Both the position numbers and the translations under genes were made by a program. Shown here piece by piece: positions 54,430 through 63,038 of a stretch of DNA of 64,000 nucleotides; within the stretch, counting starts at the first letter, position 1; every line of letters starts with the position of its first letter. This DNA is from Arthrobacter sp. FW306-07-I (GTDB lineage: Bacteria > Actinomycetota > Actinomycetes > Actinomycetales > Micrococcaceae): contig NZ_CP084550.1 of NCBI RefSeq assembly GCF_021800405.1, forward strand, positions 1,674,001-1,738,000, read 5' to 3'. Below the pieces are notes generated by a model, which saw nothing but the letters and a program-made list of their open reading frames with translations, did no database searches and had not been told where the DNA came from.

Positions 54430-55132
54430 GTCAATGGCCGCCGTGCCGTCCGGCCTGACCATGGCGTGGAGCAGGCCGGTGGGCTGGATCCTCGACCATC
54501 TGGTCTACCGGACCACCGTGACCGGCAGGAGCAACGTCCCCACCGGCGGGCCGGTGATCTTCGCGGCCAACCACATCAGCTTCCTTGACGGGCCGGTGAT
54601 GTTCGGCGCGGCGCCCCGGCCCATGCACATCCTGGTTAAGCAGGAGATGTTCAAAGGATTCCTGGGCCGGGTGCTCACCGCCTCCGGGCAGCTTCCGGTG
54701 GACCGGCGCGGGGACCGTGCCGCGCTGCAGCGCTGCAAGGACGTGCTCGACGCCGGGCGATGCGTTGGGATCCTTCCTGAAGGGACGCGGGGGAGCGGGG
54801 CAGCCGCGGACATCAACGGCGGCGTGGCCTGGCTGGCATTGAACAGCGGGGCGCCAGTGGTACCGGTCGCCATCCTGGGGACCCGCCAGGGCAACGAGCA
54901 CCTGGACTTCGTTCCGCGGCCCGGGCGCCGCTTCCACGTCAGCTTCGGCTCCGCCCTCACCCTGGCCCGCCGGGCCGGCGAAACCGGGCGTGCTTCAATG
55001 GACAGGGCGGCGCAGGAGATCCGTGCAGCGCTGGCAGGGCACGTCCAGGACACCATCCAACTCAGCGGGCAGCCACTGCCCGATGCTGACCCTAAAGACT
55101 TGACAGCAGTAGCCGGGGACGCCGGCAGATGA
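54422..55132 (+). CDS. plsC: 1-acyl-sn-glycerol-3-phosphate acyltransferase (PlsC family)
   Basis: Membrane-associated acyltransferase of phospholipid synthesis. 236 residues. Motif I NHISFLD (HX4D) near residue 50 and motif III PEGTRG near 120 are intact. The GTG at 54422 overlaps cmk; the ATG at 54434 is an alternative giving four residues fewer. The exact acyl acceptor is inferred from the family. Confidence 0.9.
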   Translation: MTESMAAVPSGLTMAWSRPVGWILDHLVYRTTVTGRSNVPTGGPVIFAANHISFLDGPVMFGAAPRPMHILVKQEMFKGFLGRVLTASGQLPVDRRGDRAALQRCKDVLDAGRCVGILPEGTRGSGAAADINGGVAWLALNSGAPVVPVAILGTRQGNEHLDFVPRPGRRFHVSFGSALTLARRAGETGRASMDRAAQEIRAALAGHVQDTIQLSGQPLPDADPKDLTAVAGDAGR

Positions 55133-55148
55133 CCACAAAGGACTTGCA

Positions 55149-56696
55149 ATGAGCGACACCACCCAGACTTCCGGGCCTTCCAGCGCCGACGACGACTACA
55201 GGCCCACGGGCACCGACCAAGTTGCCGAACGGCTGGCAGCGATTGACGACGACGAAGCGGAGCTGCGTGCCGCTTCCCTCCGGGCCGGCCTGGAGGACTA
55301 CGAGCTTGACGAGGACGACGCCGCCCTGCTGAGCGGCGAGTATGGCGACGAGGACTTTGAGGGCCCCCTCAAGCTGGATCCCGTCCTGGCCATCATCGGC
55401 CGGCCGAACGTCGGCAAGTCCACCTTGGTGAACCGCATCCTGGGCCGCCGGGAGGCGGTAGTGGAGGACACCCCCGGCGTCACCCGCGACCGCGTGATGT
55501 ACTCCGCGCAGTGGAACGGCCGCAACTTCACCCTGGTGGACACCGGCGGGTGGGAGCATGACGCCCGCGGCATCCACGCCCGGGTTGCCGAACAGGCCGA
55601 GATGGCAGTGGAACTCGCCGACGCCGTGCTGTTCGTGGTTGACTCCGCGGTGGGTGCCACCGCCACGGACGAAGGCGTCATGAAGATGCTCCGCCGGAGC
55701 AAGAAGCCGGTCATCATGGTGGCCAACAAGGTGGACGACTTTGCCCAGGAAGCCGACAGCGCCGCGCTGTGGGGCTTGGGTTTCGGCGAGCCCTACCCGG
55801 TTTCGGCCCTGCACGGCCGCGGGGTTGCCGACCTCCTGGACCACGTCATGGACGTGCTGCCCGAGTTCTCCACCATCGAAGGCGTGGAGCGCTCCGGCGG
55901 CCCCCGCCGCGTGGCCCTCATCGGACGCCCCAACGTGGGCAAGTCCTCCCTGCTGAACAAGCTCGCCGGATCCGAACGCGTGGTGGTGGACAACACGGCC
56001 GGCACCACCCGGGACCCCGTGGACGAATTCATCGAGCTCGGCGGCCGCACCTGGCGCTTCGTGGATACGGCCGGCATCCGCCGCCGACAGCACATGGCCC
56101 AGGGCGCGGACTACTACGCCTCCCTCCGGACGCAGTCCGCGCTCGAGAAGGCGGAGGTCGCCGTCGTGCTCCTGGCCGTGGACGAGGTCCTCAGCGAACA
56201 GGACGTCCGCATCCTCCAGCTGGCCATCGAGTCCGGGCGCGCACTGGTTTTGGCCTTCAATAAGTGGGATCTGCTCGACGACGAACGCCGCCGCTACCTG
56301 GAGCGCGAGATCGAGCAGGACCTGGCGCACGTTGACTGGGCTCCGCGCGTCAACATCTCGGCAAAGACCGGCTGGCACAAGGACCGACTGGTTCCTGCCC
56401 TGGACCTGGCCCTGGAGAACTGGGACCGGCGCATTGCCACCGGGCGCCTGAATGCCTTCCTCGGCGAGCTGGTGGCCGCGCACCCGCACCCGGTCCGCGG
56501 CGGCAAGCAGCCGCGCATCCTCTTCGGTACCCAGGCCTCCAGCCGGCCGCCGAAGTTTGTGCTGTTCACCACCGGATTCCTGGACCCCGGGTACCGCCGG
56601 TTCATCACGCGCCGGCTGCGCGAAACCTTCGGGTTCGAAGGCACGCCCATCGAGGTCAGCATGCGCGTGCGTGAAAAGCGCAGCCGGAAGCGTTAA
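55149..56696 (+). CDS. der: Ribosome assembly GTPase Der
   Basis: Double-GTPase needed for 50S assembly. 515 residues with an acidic N-terminal extension (~75 residues). G domain 1 has [15 protein letters not shown] and NKVD; G domain 2 has [15 protein letters not shown] and NKWD. A C-terminal KH-like domain ends with a basic tail (VREKRSRKR). AAAGGA before the ATG. It is the last gene of the rluB-tyrA-cmk-plsC-der unit. Confidence 0.97.
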   Translation: MSDTTQTSGPSSADDDYRPTGTDQVAERLAAIDDDEAELRAASLRAGLEDYELDEDDAALLSGEYGDEDFEGPLKLDPVLAIIGRPNVGKSTLVNRILGRREAVVEDTPGVTRDRVMYSAQWNGRNFTLVDTGGWEHDARGIHARVAEQAEMAVELADAVLFVVDSAVGATATDEGVMKMLRRSKKPVIMVANKVDDFAQEADSAALWGLGFGEPYPVSALHGRGVADLLDHVMDVLPEFSTIEGVERSGGPRRVALIGRPNVGKSSLLNKLAGSERVVVDNTAGTTRDPVDEFIELGGRTWRFVDTAGIRRRQHMAQGADYYASLRTQSALEKAEVAVVLLAVDEVLSEQDVRILQLAIESGRALVLAFNKWDLLDDERRRYLEREIEQDLAHVDWAPRVNISAKTGWHKDRLVPALDLALENWDRRIATGRLNAFLGELVAAHPHPVRGGKQPRILFGTQASSRPPKFVLFTTGFLDPGYRRFITRRLRETFGFEGTPIEVSMRVREKRSRKR

Positions 56697-56832
56697 TTGC
56701 GACACACCTTGGGGCTGATCGCCGGAAAGTGTCACAGGCACCCCTCCGGATCGTGTAAGCTCTTCTAGGTGGTTCGGCCGGACTGCTGATGAAAACCTTC
56801 GGGTTGGGATCAGCGGAGAACGGCGGAACCAG

Positions 56833-56906
<74 letters not shown>

Positions 56907-56912
56907 CCGAAG

Positions 56913-56951
56913 AGCGGAAAGCGCCGGAGAATTTCTCCGGCGCTTTCCGCT
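56913..56951 (+). terminator. tRNA-Pro terminator
   Basis: 18-bp perfect stem 56913-56930 / 56934-56951 with a 3-base loop, followed by ttttt. Strong intrinsic terminator 7 bases after the tRNA. Confidence 0.95.
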
Positions 56952-56990
56952 TTTTTGGCTTCGAAATCATTTTTGGCCGCGCACCTTCCG

Positions 56991-57069
56991 CCGGACAAAG
57001 CACCCTCGACCGGACAAAGCACCCTGGAGCCCGGGGGTGATCTGTCCGGGTGGGGGTGTTCTTTGCCGG
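56991..57069. repeat. Direct and inverted copies of a ccggacaaagcaccct motif
   Basis: The 16-mer ccggacaaagcaccct occurs at 56991-57006 and 57010-57025, 19 bp apart. A degenerate inverted copy (ggtgttctttgccgg) ends at 57069. It lies between the tRNA terminator and the end of the minus-strand deacetylase gene. The rest of 56952-57090 shows nothing else. Confidence 0.7.
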
Positions 57070-57090
57070 ACGTAGCGGGCACAGGGCCAG

Positions 57091-58698
57091 CTAGCCGAGG
57101 GCGGCATCCAGGGTGACGAAGCCGTAGCCTGCCGCCCGGAGCTGGGAGATCACCTGGGGGAGGGCCGCGGCGTCGAGTGTTGAGCCGTCGTCGGGGTTCG
57201 AGCCGAGGTGCATCAGGATGATCTCCCCGGGCTGCGCGGATGCCATGACACGCTGCACGACGAAGTCCGGACCGCGCGTTCCATTCATGCTGCCTTGCCA
57301 GCCCAGGGTATCGACGGTCCACCGGATCGCCGCGTAGCCTGCGGCGTCGACGTCCGTGATCGTGCGGCCATCACGGGCCCCATACGGGAAGCGGAAGAAC
57401 GGGAGGGGGTCGCCTCCGGCAGCCTCGATGGTCCTCTGCGCGCTGTTGATCTCGGCAGCGATCTGGGCGTCGGTCAGGGTGGTGAAGTCTGGGTGGGTCA
57501 TGGAGTGATTTCCAATCCGATGTCCCGCGTTGTAGATCAGCGCCGGGTCGGAGGGGAACTGGTTGACCCAGTCTCCGGTGAGGAAGAACGTACCTGGGAC
57601 GCCATTGGCTGCGAGGGTGGCGAGGATCGATCGGAGGGCGGCGTCGTTGGCCCCGGCGTCGAACGTGAGCGCGGCAATCTTCTGCGTGGTCGGAATGCGC
57701 TCGAGGTCCACGCCCCGGAGCGCTGACGGGAAGCTGGTGTAGACGACCTCGGTCCTGCCACTGGCTGCGTGCCACAGGATCGATCCCTGCTGGAAGTCGT
57801 TGCGGCGCCCGCCCGTGATGCCGTACTCGCCGCTGGTCGGGTAGCCGAGCCGGCTGCGCTCCCAACCCAGGACTGCCCACTGGGCCCGGATAGCCCCGTA
57901 CACCTCGTGGGCTCCGGTGCCGGGGCTCCAGTAGACCGTGCCGCGCTCGAAGTCGTTGTATTGGCCACTGCCGCCGGGAGTGGCGGTCTCGTCGGTGAGC
58001 GGGAAGCCCAGGTAGCCGCCCGGTCCGCCGAATGCGAGGTATTCACCGCGGATGGCCCCGTGCACCTCGTGTGCTCCGGTGCCGGGGCTCCAGTAGACCG
58101 TGCCGCGCTCGAAGTCGTTGTATTGGCCACTGCCGCCGGGAGTGGCGGTCTCGTCGGTGAGCGGGAAGCCCAGGTAGCCGCCCGGTCCGCCGAATGCGAG
58201 GTATTCACCGCGGATGGCCCCGTGCACCTCGTGTGCTCCGGTGCCGGGGCTCCAGTAGACCGTGCCGCGGGCGAAGTCGTTGTATCGGCCCGGCACGCCC
58301 GCGGTGGCCGTCTCATCCGCCAGGGGAAAGCCAAAGAACCCGGCGGGGCCGCCCAGTGCGAGATAACGTGCGCGGATGGCCCCGTGCACCTCGTGTGCTC
58401 CGGTGGCGGGGCTCCAATAGATCGTGCCGGCGGTGTAGTCCTGGGCGCGACCTCCAGCGATGTCATACGTGCCGCCGATTGCCGCGCCGAGGAATGATGC
58501 GCTGCCGCCGAGCTGCTCATAGTGCTGGGCGATCGCGTCGTCGCCGGCCTGCTCAGCGACTATCGAAGACGGAAGGCTCCGGTGCGCAGCCACTGCCGGC
58601 GTGGCGGCAACGGGCTGCGCCAATGCGGTGCCCCCAAGACCACCGCCGAGGGCGAGGGCCAAGGCCATTCCGGGAACGGCGAATCGAGACCGGCGCAT
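57091..58698 (-). CDS. Secreted LGFP-repeat polysaccharide deacetylase
   Basis: 535 residues. Signal peptide 1-27 (cleavage near ALA-QP). Five LGFP repeats of ~53 residues follow (about 54-320), thought to anchor proteins to the cell wall. Residues ~338-535 form a NodB deacetylase: TFDAG (D347; the usual second aspartate is A348), metal histidines H398/H402 in GNHSMTH, RFPYGARD, DTLGW and ILMHLGS. Substrate could be peptidoglycan or another wall glycan. ATG at 58698 has AAAGGGG 8 bases upstream. No operon partner. Repeats 3 and 4 are identical in protein and DNA. Confidence 0.9.
   Translation of the reverse strand: MRRSRFAVPGMALALALGGGLGGTALAQPVAATPAVAAHRSLPSSIVAEQAGDDAIAQHYEQLGGSASFLGAAIGGTYDIAGGRAQDYTAGTIYWSPATGAHEVHGAIRARYLALGGPAGFFGFPLADETATAGVPGRYNDFARGTVYWSPGTGAHEVHGAIRGEYLAFGGPGGYLGFPLTDETATPGGSGQYNDFERGTVYWSPGTGAHEVHGAIRGEYLAFGGPGGYLGFPLTDETATPGGSGQYNDFERGTVYWSPGTGAHEVYGAIRAQWAVLGWERSRLGYPTSGEYGITGGRRNDFQQGSILWHAASGRTEVVYTSFPSALRGVDLERIPTTQKIAALTFDAGANDAALRSILATLAANGVPGTFFLTGDWVNQFPSDPALIYNAGHRIGNHSMTHPDFTTLTDAQIAAEINSAQRTIEAAGGDPLPFFRFPYGARDGRTITDVDAAGYAAIRWTVDTLGWQGSMNGTRGPDFVVQRVMASAQPGEIILMHLGSNPDDGSTLDAAALPQVISQLRAAGYGFVTLDAALG
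57912..58235 (-). repeat. Identical 162-bp tandem duplication in the LGFP region
   Basis: 57912-58073 and 58074-58235 are base-for-base the same, and identity continues to about 58268. Each copy encodes one 54-residue LGFP repeat; no silent differences suggests a recent duplication or gene conversion. Confidence 0.9.
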
Positions 58699-58813
58699 TG
58701 TGGCCCCTTTGAGCTGATCGAGACTTCTGAGCCTTGATCAAGACGCTACACACCAGGGGCGCACCCGGGCAGGACCGGAAGTCCCGAATCGCAACTTCGG
58801 GCGCCGGATCTTC

Positions 58814-59683
58814 CTATTTCAGGAACTTCGATGTCCTGCGGTCAGCCAGAATCTTGCCTTTGGTCTGGCACGTGGGGCAGTACTGCAGGGCCGTGTCCGC
58901 GAACGACACCTCCCGGACGGTGTCCCCGCAGACAGGGCAGGGCTGGCCGGCACGGGCGTGCACGCGCATGTGGCTGCGCTTGACGTCCTTAAGGTCCTTG
59001 GGAGGCTTGCCGCGGGCCTCTGCCAGCGCTTCGCCCAACACGCTGTGGATGGCGTCGTACAGCACTTGCACGGTGTCCCGGTCCAGGGACTTTGCGGTGG
59101 CAAAGGGCGAGATCCGTGCGGCATGCAGGATTTCGTCGCTGTAGGCGTTGCCGATGCCGGCAATGACGCTCTGGCTGCGCAGGAGGCCCTTGATCTGGTG
59201 TGAACTGCCGGCCAGGATCTCAGCCAGCATGTCGGCGTCGAACGCCTCGGTAAAAGGATCGGGCCCCAGCGTGGCGATGCCGGGCACCTCCTGCGGATCC
59301 CGCACCACATAGACGGCCAGGCTCTTCTTGGTGCCCGCCTCGGTCAGGTCCAGCCCACGGGGCCCCTCGGGGCCCGAGAAGGCACACCGCACCGCTATGA
59401 GGCCCTTGCCCATTCGGAGCTGGCTGTCGGCAGGGGAGTCCGTGAAACGCACCCAGCCTGCCCGCGCCAGGTGGAACACCAGCGATATGCCATCCGTGTC
59501 GATGCTGATGAACTTGCCGAACCTCCGCACGCCTGACACGGTACGTCCCTCGATCGCGTTGAAGGGCGGATCCGCCGTCTTAAGCACGGCAAAGGAGACG
59601 ATCTGCAGTTTGGTGACCACGCAGCCCCGCAGTTGTTCATCCAGGAACCCGGCGAGGCCGGCGACTTCAGGCAGTTCCGGCAT
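58814..59683 (-). CDS. Fpg/Nei-family DNA glycosylase
   Basis: Removes oxidised bases with AP-lyase action. 289 residues. The N-terminus is MPELPEV, so the catalytic P2/E3 are present; the H2TH region contains QSVIAGIGNAYSDEIL, and a C-terminal zinc finger has CPVC and CPTC. The sequence diverges from classical MutM (PELPEVAGLAGFLDEQL), so specificity for 8-oxoguanine is not assured. The start is fixed by the required N-terminal proline. It is divergent from gcvH. Confidence 0.9.
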   Translation of the reverse strand: MPELPEVAGLAGFLDEQLRGCVVTKLQIVSFAVLKTADPPFNAIEGRTVSGVRRFGKFISIDTDGISLVFHLARAGWVRFTDSPADSQLRMGKGLIAVRCAFSGPEGPRGLDLTEAGTKKSLAVYVVRDPQEVPGIATLGPDPFTEAFDADMLAEILAGSSHQIKGLLRSQSVIAGIGNAYSDEILHAARISPFATAKSLDRDTVQVLYDAIHSVLGEALAEARGKPPKDLKDVKRSHMRVHARAGQPCPVCGDTVREVSFADTALQYCPTCQTKGKILADRRTSKFLK

Positions 59684-59779
59684 GGCCTACCCGCCCGGTT
59701 CCATGGGTGCTGCACCGATGCTTGCATTCATGGCCCCATCTTGTCAGAAAGCCCCCGTGCCGGCCCCGGCAGTTATGCC

Positions 59780-59785
59780 TATACT
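59780..59785 (+). promoter_or_regulatory. -10 element TATACT of gcvH
   Basis: Good -10 match 65 bases before the gcvH ATG, within the divergent region with the glycosylase gene. The transcript would have a leader of about 58 bases. Confidence 0.5.
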
Positions 59786-59794
59786 TTCAGCGGC

Positions 59795-59811
59795 GGCCCG
59801 TTTTGCGGGCC
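59795..59811 (+). promoter_or_regulatory. Leader hairpin followed by T-run before gcvH
   Basis: ggcccg (59795-59800) pairs with cgggcc (59806-59811), then cctttt. It begins only a few bases after the predicted start site. It could be a short attenuator-like element or chance in GC-rich DNA. Confidence 0.3.
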
Positions 59812-59850
59812 CCTTTTGACATTGGCGCGTACCCCGATGAAAGGCCCCCC

Positions 59851-60237
59851 ATGAGCAACATTCCCGAAGACCTGTCCTACACCGCGGAACATGAGTGGGT
59901 CACGGCCCCCAATGCCGACGGCGTGGTCCGCGTGGGAATCACCGACTTTGCCCAGGACGCCCTTGGAGATGTCGTTTACGCCCAGATGCCCGAAGTGGGC
60001 ACAAAGATTACGGCAAACGAAGTGGTGGGCGAAGTGGAGTCCACCAAGAGCGTGAGCGATATTTACGCGCCCGTTTCCGGGGAAGTCGTGGCCCGGAACG
60101 ACTCGCTGGACAGCGATTCTGCACTGATCAACACTGATCCCTACGGTGATGGCTGGCTCATCGAGGTCAAACTCGCCGAACCTGACGCCGTTGAGTCTTT
60201 GCTCAGTGCATCCGAGTACGAACAGCAGGTAGGCTAA
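59851..60237 (+). CDS. gcvH: Glycine cleavage system H protein
   Basis: Lipoyl carrier of the glycine cleavage complex. 128 residues. Lipoylation lysine K66 in EVVGEVESTKSVSD. ATG 59851 with AAAGG upstream. The other gcv genes are not here; gcvH next to garA-ftsR is the arrangement in mycobacteria (Rv1826-Rv1828). Confidence 0.95.
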   Translation: MSNIPEDLSYTAEHEWVTAPNADGVVRVGITDFAQDALGDVVYAQMPEVGTKITANEVVGEVESTKSVSDIYAPVSGEVVARNDSLDSDSALINTDPYGDGWLIEVKLAEPDAVESLLSASEYEQQVG

Positions 60238-60394
60238 AGCTAACCGGTAATTCCGGTCCGGCCCCGCGCCGCAGGCAATGCGTCTCCGCACGTCAAAGCC
60301 GGGAACGGGAGCCGGTGCCGGACCTGCTGGCAGGGCCGGCAGAGCAAACGTTGGTTGCGGGTTTGGTGCCCGCAACGTCTAAGAGGAGGAATCC

Positions 60395-60871
60395 ATGGCT
60401 GGCCACAGACACAACCCTGCCGATGGGGATTACGGCACGGGTGCGGCTAGGGCGTCGGAGACCACCTCGATCCATCTCACCCCGGTCACCGACGAACCCA
60501 CCATCACTCCCAGGCTGTCCTCGGACGAGCGCAACTCCGTTGAGGCCCTGCCCGCAGGTTCGGCGCTGCTCGTGGCCCACAGCGGTCCGAACGCAGGTGC
60601 CCGGTTCCTGCTGGACTCGGATGTGACCACCGCAGGACGCCACCCGGATGCGGACATCTTCCTGGACGACGTCACGGTGTCGCGCCGCCACGTCGAATTC
60701 CGGCGCACCGCGCGCAGCTTCGAAGTGGTGGACAAGAACAGCCTCAACGGCACCTACGTCAACCATGACCGTGTGGACCGCGTCGAGCTGAAGTCCGGCA
60801 GCGAAGTCCAGATCGGCAAGTTCCGCCTCACCTTCTACCTGAGCCCTGCCACGGCTGCAGGCCGCAGCTGA
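60395..60871 (+). CDS. garA: FHA-domain metabolic regulator GarA/OdhI
   Basis: 158 residues. The N-terminal phosphorylation motif ETTS (T23, T24) is followed by an FHA domain (AGRHPDADIFLDDVTVSRRH). In mycobacteria and corynebacteria the unphosphorylated protein inhibits 2-oxoglutarate dehydrogenase and modulates glutamate metabolism; serine/threonine kinases PknB/PknG relieve this. The intact motif suggests the same switch here. ATG 60395 with GAGGAGG 6 bases upstream. Confidence 0.93.
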   Translation: MAGHRHNPADGDYGTGAARASETTSIHLTPVTDEPTITPRLSSDERNSVEALPAGSALLVAHSGPNAGARFLLDSDVTTAGRHPDADIFLDDVTVSRRHVEFRRTARSFEVVDKNSLNGTYVNHDRVDRVELKSGSEVQIGKFRLTFYLSPATAAGRS

Positions 60872-60888
60872 CCCGGGGACCGCTGCCT

Positions 60889-61611
60889 GTGGCAATGGCA
60901 CAACCGGAACGCCGGGGCCCCCAGGTCCTCAACATTGGCGAAGTCCTCGCCCAGCTGAGCGCCGACTTCCCGGGCATGACCGCGTCGAAGATCCGGTTCC
61001 TTGAAGAAAAGGGACTCATCAACCCGCGGCGCACTCCTGCCGGCTACCGCCAGTATTCGGATGGCGACGTGGAGCGGCTGCGCTTTGTGCTGGCCCTGCA
61101 GCGGGACCAGTACCTGCCCCTGAAAGTCATCAAGGACTACCTTGATGCCATCGACAGGGGAGAGCGCCCGGAGAACCTGCCGCCCGGCGTCGTGGTTTCG
61201 CCACGCATCGTCTCCGACGAACTGGCTGCCGAGCTGCAGAACCGCGGCCGGAAGCTCAGTGAGGAGCAGCTCCGCACCGAATCCGGAGCCAGCGTTCCCC
61301 TGCTGCAGTCACTCTTGAGTTTCGGCCTCATCAGCCACAGCAACGGCCAGTTCGACGAGCACGCCCTCCAGGTTGCCCGCGCCTGTGTCCAGCTGGAAAG
61401 CCACGGCCTGGAACCCCGGCACTTGCGGCCGTTCCAGGCGGCGGCCGAACGGGAATTCGGCCTGGTGGAACGTGCGGTCGCGCCGCTTGCCTCCCGCAAG
61501 GACTCGGCATCCCAGGCACGGGCAGCGGAGGCTGCCCGCGAAATCAGCGACCTCTGCCTCACCCTGCACAGGGCCCTGGTGCAGGACCACATCTCACGCA
61601 TGGACATCTGA
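60889..61611 (+). CDS. ftsR: MerR-family regulator FtsR
   Basis: 240 residues. N-terminal MerR winged helix (about 15-85: SKIRFLEEKGLINPRRTPAGYRQYS in part) and a long helical C-terminal domain instead of a metal-binding tail. Counterpart of Rv1828 and C. glutamicum FtsR, which activates ftsZ. GTG at 60889, or ATG two codons later at 60895. Its stop overlaps the DUF151 ATG (TGATG). Confidence 0.87.
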   Translation: MAMAQPERRGPQVLNIGEVLAQLSADFPGMTASKIRFLEEKGLINPRRTPAGYRQYSDGDVERLRFVLALQRDQYLPLKVIKDYLDAIDRGERPENLPPGVVVSPRIVSDELAAELQNRGRKLSEEQLRTESGASVPLLQSLLSFGLISHSNGQFDEHALQVARACVQLESHGLEPRHLRPFQAAAEREFGLVERAVAPLASRKDSASQARAAEAAREISDLCLTLHRALVQDHISRMDI

Positions 61612-62114
61612 TGATCGAAGTCGAGATTGTTGGCGTTCGCATCGAACTGCCTTCCAACCAGCCGCTGGTCCTGCTCAAGGAGATGCACGGCGAACGCCAC
61701 GTGCCCATCTGGATCGGCACCCCGGAAGCCAGCGCCATCGCCCTGGCCCAGCAGGGCGTGGTCCCGCCCCGGCCCATGACCCATGACCTGCTCGTGGACG
61801 TTGTGGAGTCTCTGGGCCACTCGGTGGTCAGCGTCAACATCGTGGCCGTGGAGGACAACATCTTCTATGGGCAGTTGCAGTTCGAAAATGGAACTACGGT
61901 CAGCTCGCGCGCTTCGGACGCGCTTGCGGTGGCACTGCGCGCCAAGTGCCGGATCTGGTGCGCCGATTCGGTGATGGATGAGGCGGGAGTCCGCATCACC
62001 GAACATGACGAGGGGGAGGACGCCGAGCCCGGCCCCACCGTCGATGAGGAGCGCGAACTGCGCCGTTTCCGGGAGTTCCTGGACGACGTGGAACCCGAGG
62101 ATTTCGACGGCTAA
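61611..62114 (+). CDS. DUF151 bifunctional nuclease-family protein
   Basis: 167 residues. The DUF151 core starts MIEVEIVGVRIELPSNQP, with RPMTHDLLVDVVESLGHSV and an acidic C-terminal tail (UVR/bfn-like proteins are known to have nuclease activity in plants and in the mycobacterial homologue family; activity here is unproven). Counterpart of Rv1829, coupled to ftsR. Confidence 0.87.
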   Translation: MIEVEIVGVRIELPSNQPLVLLKEMHGERHVPIWIGTPEASAIALAQQGVVPPRPMTHDLLVDVVESLGHSVVSVNIVAVEDNIFYGQLQFENGTTVSSRASDALAVALRAKCRIWCADSVMDEAGVRITEHDEGEDAEPGPTVDEERELRRFREFLDDVEPEDFDG

Positions 62115-62120
62115 GGTCAC

Positions 62121-62149
62121 GTTAAGGTTAAAGTTAAGCCTGAAACTTT
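62121..62149 (+). promoter_or_regulatory. Triple GTTAA hexamers and AAAGTT-N8-AACTTT dyad
   Basis: gttaag, gttaaa, gttaag in tandem at 62121-62138, overlapping a perfect 6-bp inverted repeat (62130-62135 / 62144-62149). It is A/T-rich compared with its surroundings and lies between the DUF151 gene and merR. The spacing of the dyad suits a MerR-type dimer. The rest of the 62150-62333 gap has no certain element. Confidence 0.45.
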
Positions 62150-62347
62150 CGACACGCCTCTTCCAAGCCCCGAAGGTCTTTGACCTCGGGACCCGCCGGG
62201 CCTAACGTCGAAGTATCAAGTTTCCTTGCTTACGGCAGCCGCGCAGGTCACACTGGAAAGTGCGCCCCGCGGAAAAATTACACGCATGGTCTTCATGCCA
62301 ATGCAGCCGTATCAGTACCAAGGGAGCGTACGACAAGGAGGATCCAG

Positions 62348-62941
62348 GTGAGTCCCAAAGGCGAAGCAGGCGGGCTAAAGCAGCCCAAGGCTGGCGTTGC
62401 TGTACCCGTAAGTGGTGCCCAGGGCCTCCTGTTCACCGAGGACCTTCCGGTACTGGATGAAGACGCAGGCTACCGCGGGCCTACTGCCTGTAAGGCTGCA
62501 GGCATCACCTACCGCCAGCTCGATTACTGGGCCCGTACCGGCCTGGTGGAGCCGGCCGTCCGTGGCGCTGCAGGATCCGGATCCCAGCGGCTGTACGGCT
62601 TCCGCGACATCCTGGTGCTCAAGGTGGTCAAGCGGCTCCTCGACACCGGCGTGTCCCTGCAGCAGATCCGTACGGCCGTGGAACACCTGCGCGAGCGCGG
62701 GGTGGAGGACCTTGCGCAGATCACGCTCATGAGCGACGGCGCCAGCGTCTACGAATGCACGTCTGCAGATGAGGTCATAGACCTGGTCCAGGGCGGCCAG
62801 GGCGTTTTCGGCATCGCGGTTGGGCGCGTATGGCGCGAGGTGGAGGGCAGCCTGGCTTCGCTGCCCAGCGAACACGCCGCGGAGCAATCCTTTCCCGACG
62901 ATGAACTCAGCAAGCGCAGGGCCGCGCGGAAGATCAGCTGA
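62348..62941 (+). CDS. MerR-family transcriptional regulator
   Basis: 197 residues. Winged-helix region GPTACKAAGITYRQLDYWAR through SQRLYGFRDILVLKVVKRL (about 40-110), then a helical tail with no cysteines for metal binding. Counterpart of Rv1830. GTG at 62348 is fixed by AAGGAGG 7 bases upstream. It has a 233-bp upstream region of its own. Targets are unknown here; co-occurrence with ftsR suggests related growth control. Confidence 0.87.
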   Translation: MSPKGEAGGLKQPKAGVAVPVSGAQGLLFTEDLPVLDEDAGYRGPTACKAAGITYRQLDYWARTGLVEPAVRGAAGSGSQRLYGFRDILVLKVVKRLLDTGVSLQQIRTAVEHLRERGVEDLAQITLMSDGASVYECTSADEVIDLVQGGQGVFGIAVGRVWREVEGSLASLPSEHAAEQSFPDDELSKRRAARKIS

Positions 62942-62957
62942 CCCGTAGATCAACGAA

Positions 62958-62993
62958 CCAGGGGCCGTCCTTCATTTGGAGGACGGCCCCTGG
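62958..62993. terminator. Bidirectional terminator between merR and the orphan ParA gene
   Basis: 14-bp perfect stem 62958-62971 / 62980-62993 with an 8-base loop between convergent genes; ttt follows some bases later. Confidence 0.82.
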
Positions 62994-63038
62994 ACGTTTA
63001 AGCGTCGGGTGCGCTGGGAGGTTCTGCCGGCCTGCGGT

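Noticed and set aside
59786..59850. Glycine riboswitch before gcvH
   Set aside because: The leader is only about 60 bases, too short for a glycine aptamer, and lacks its conserved core.
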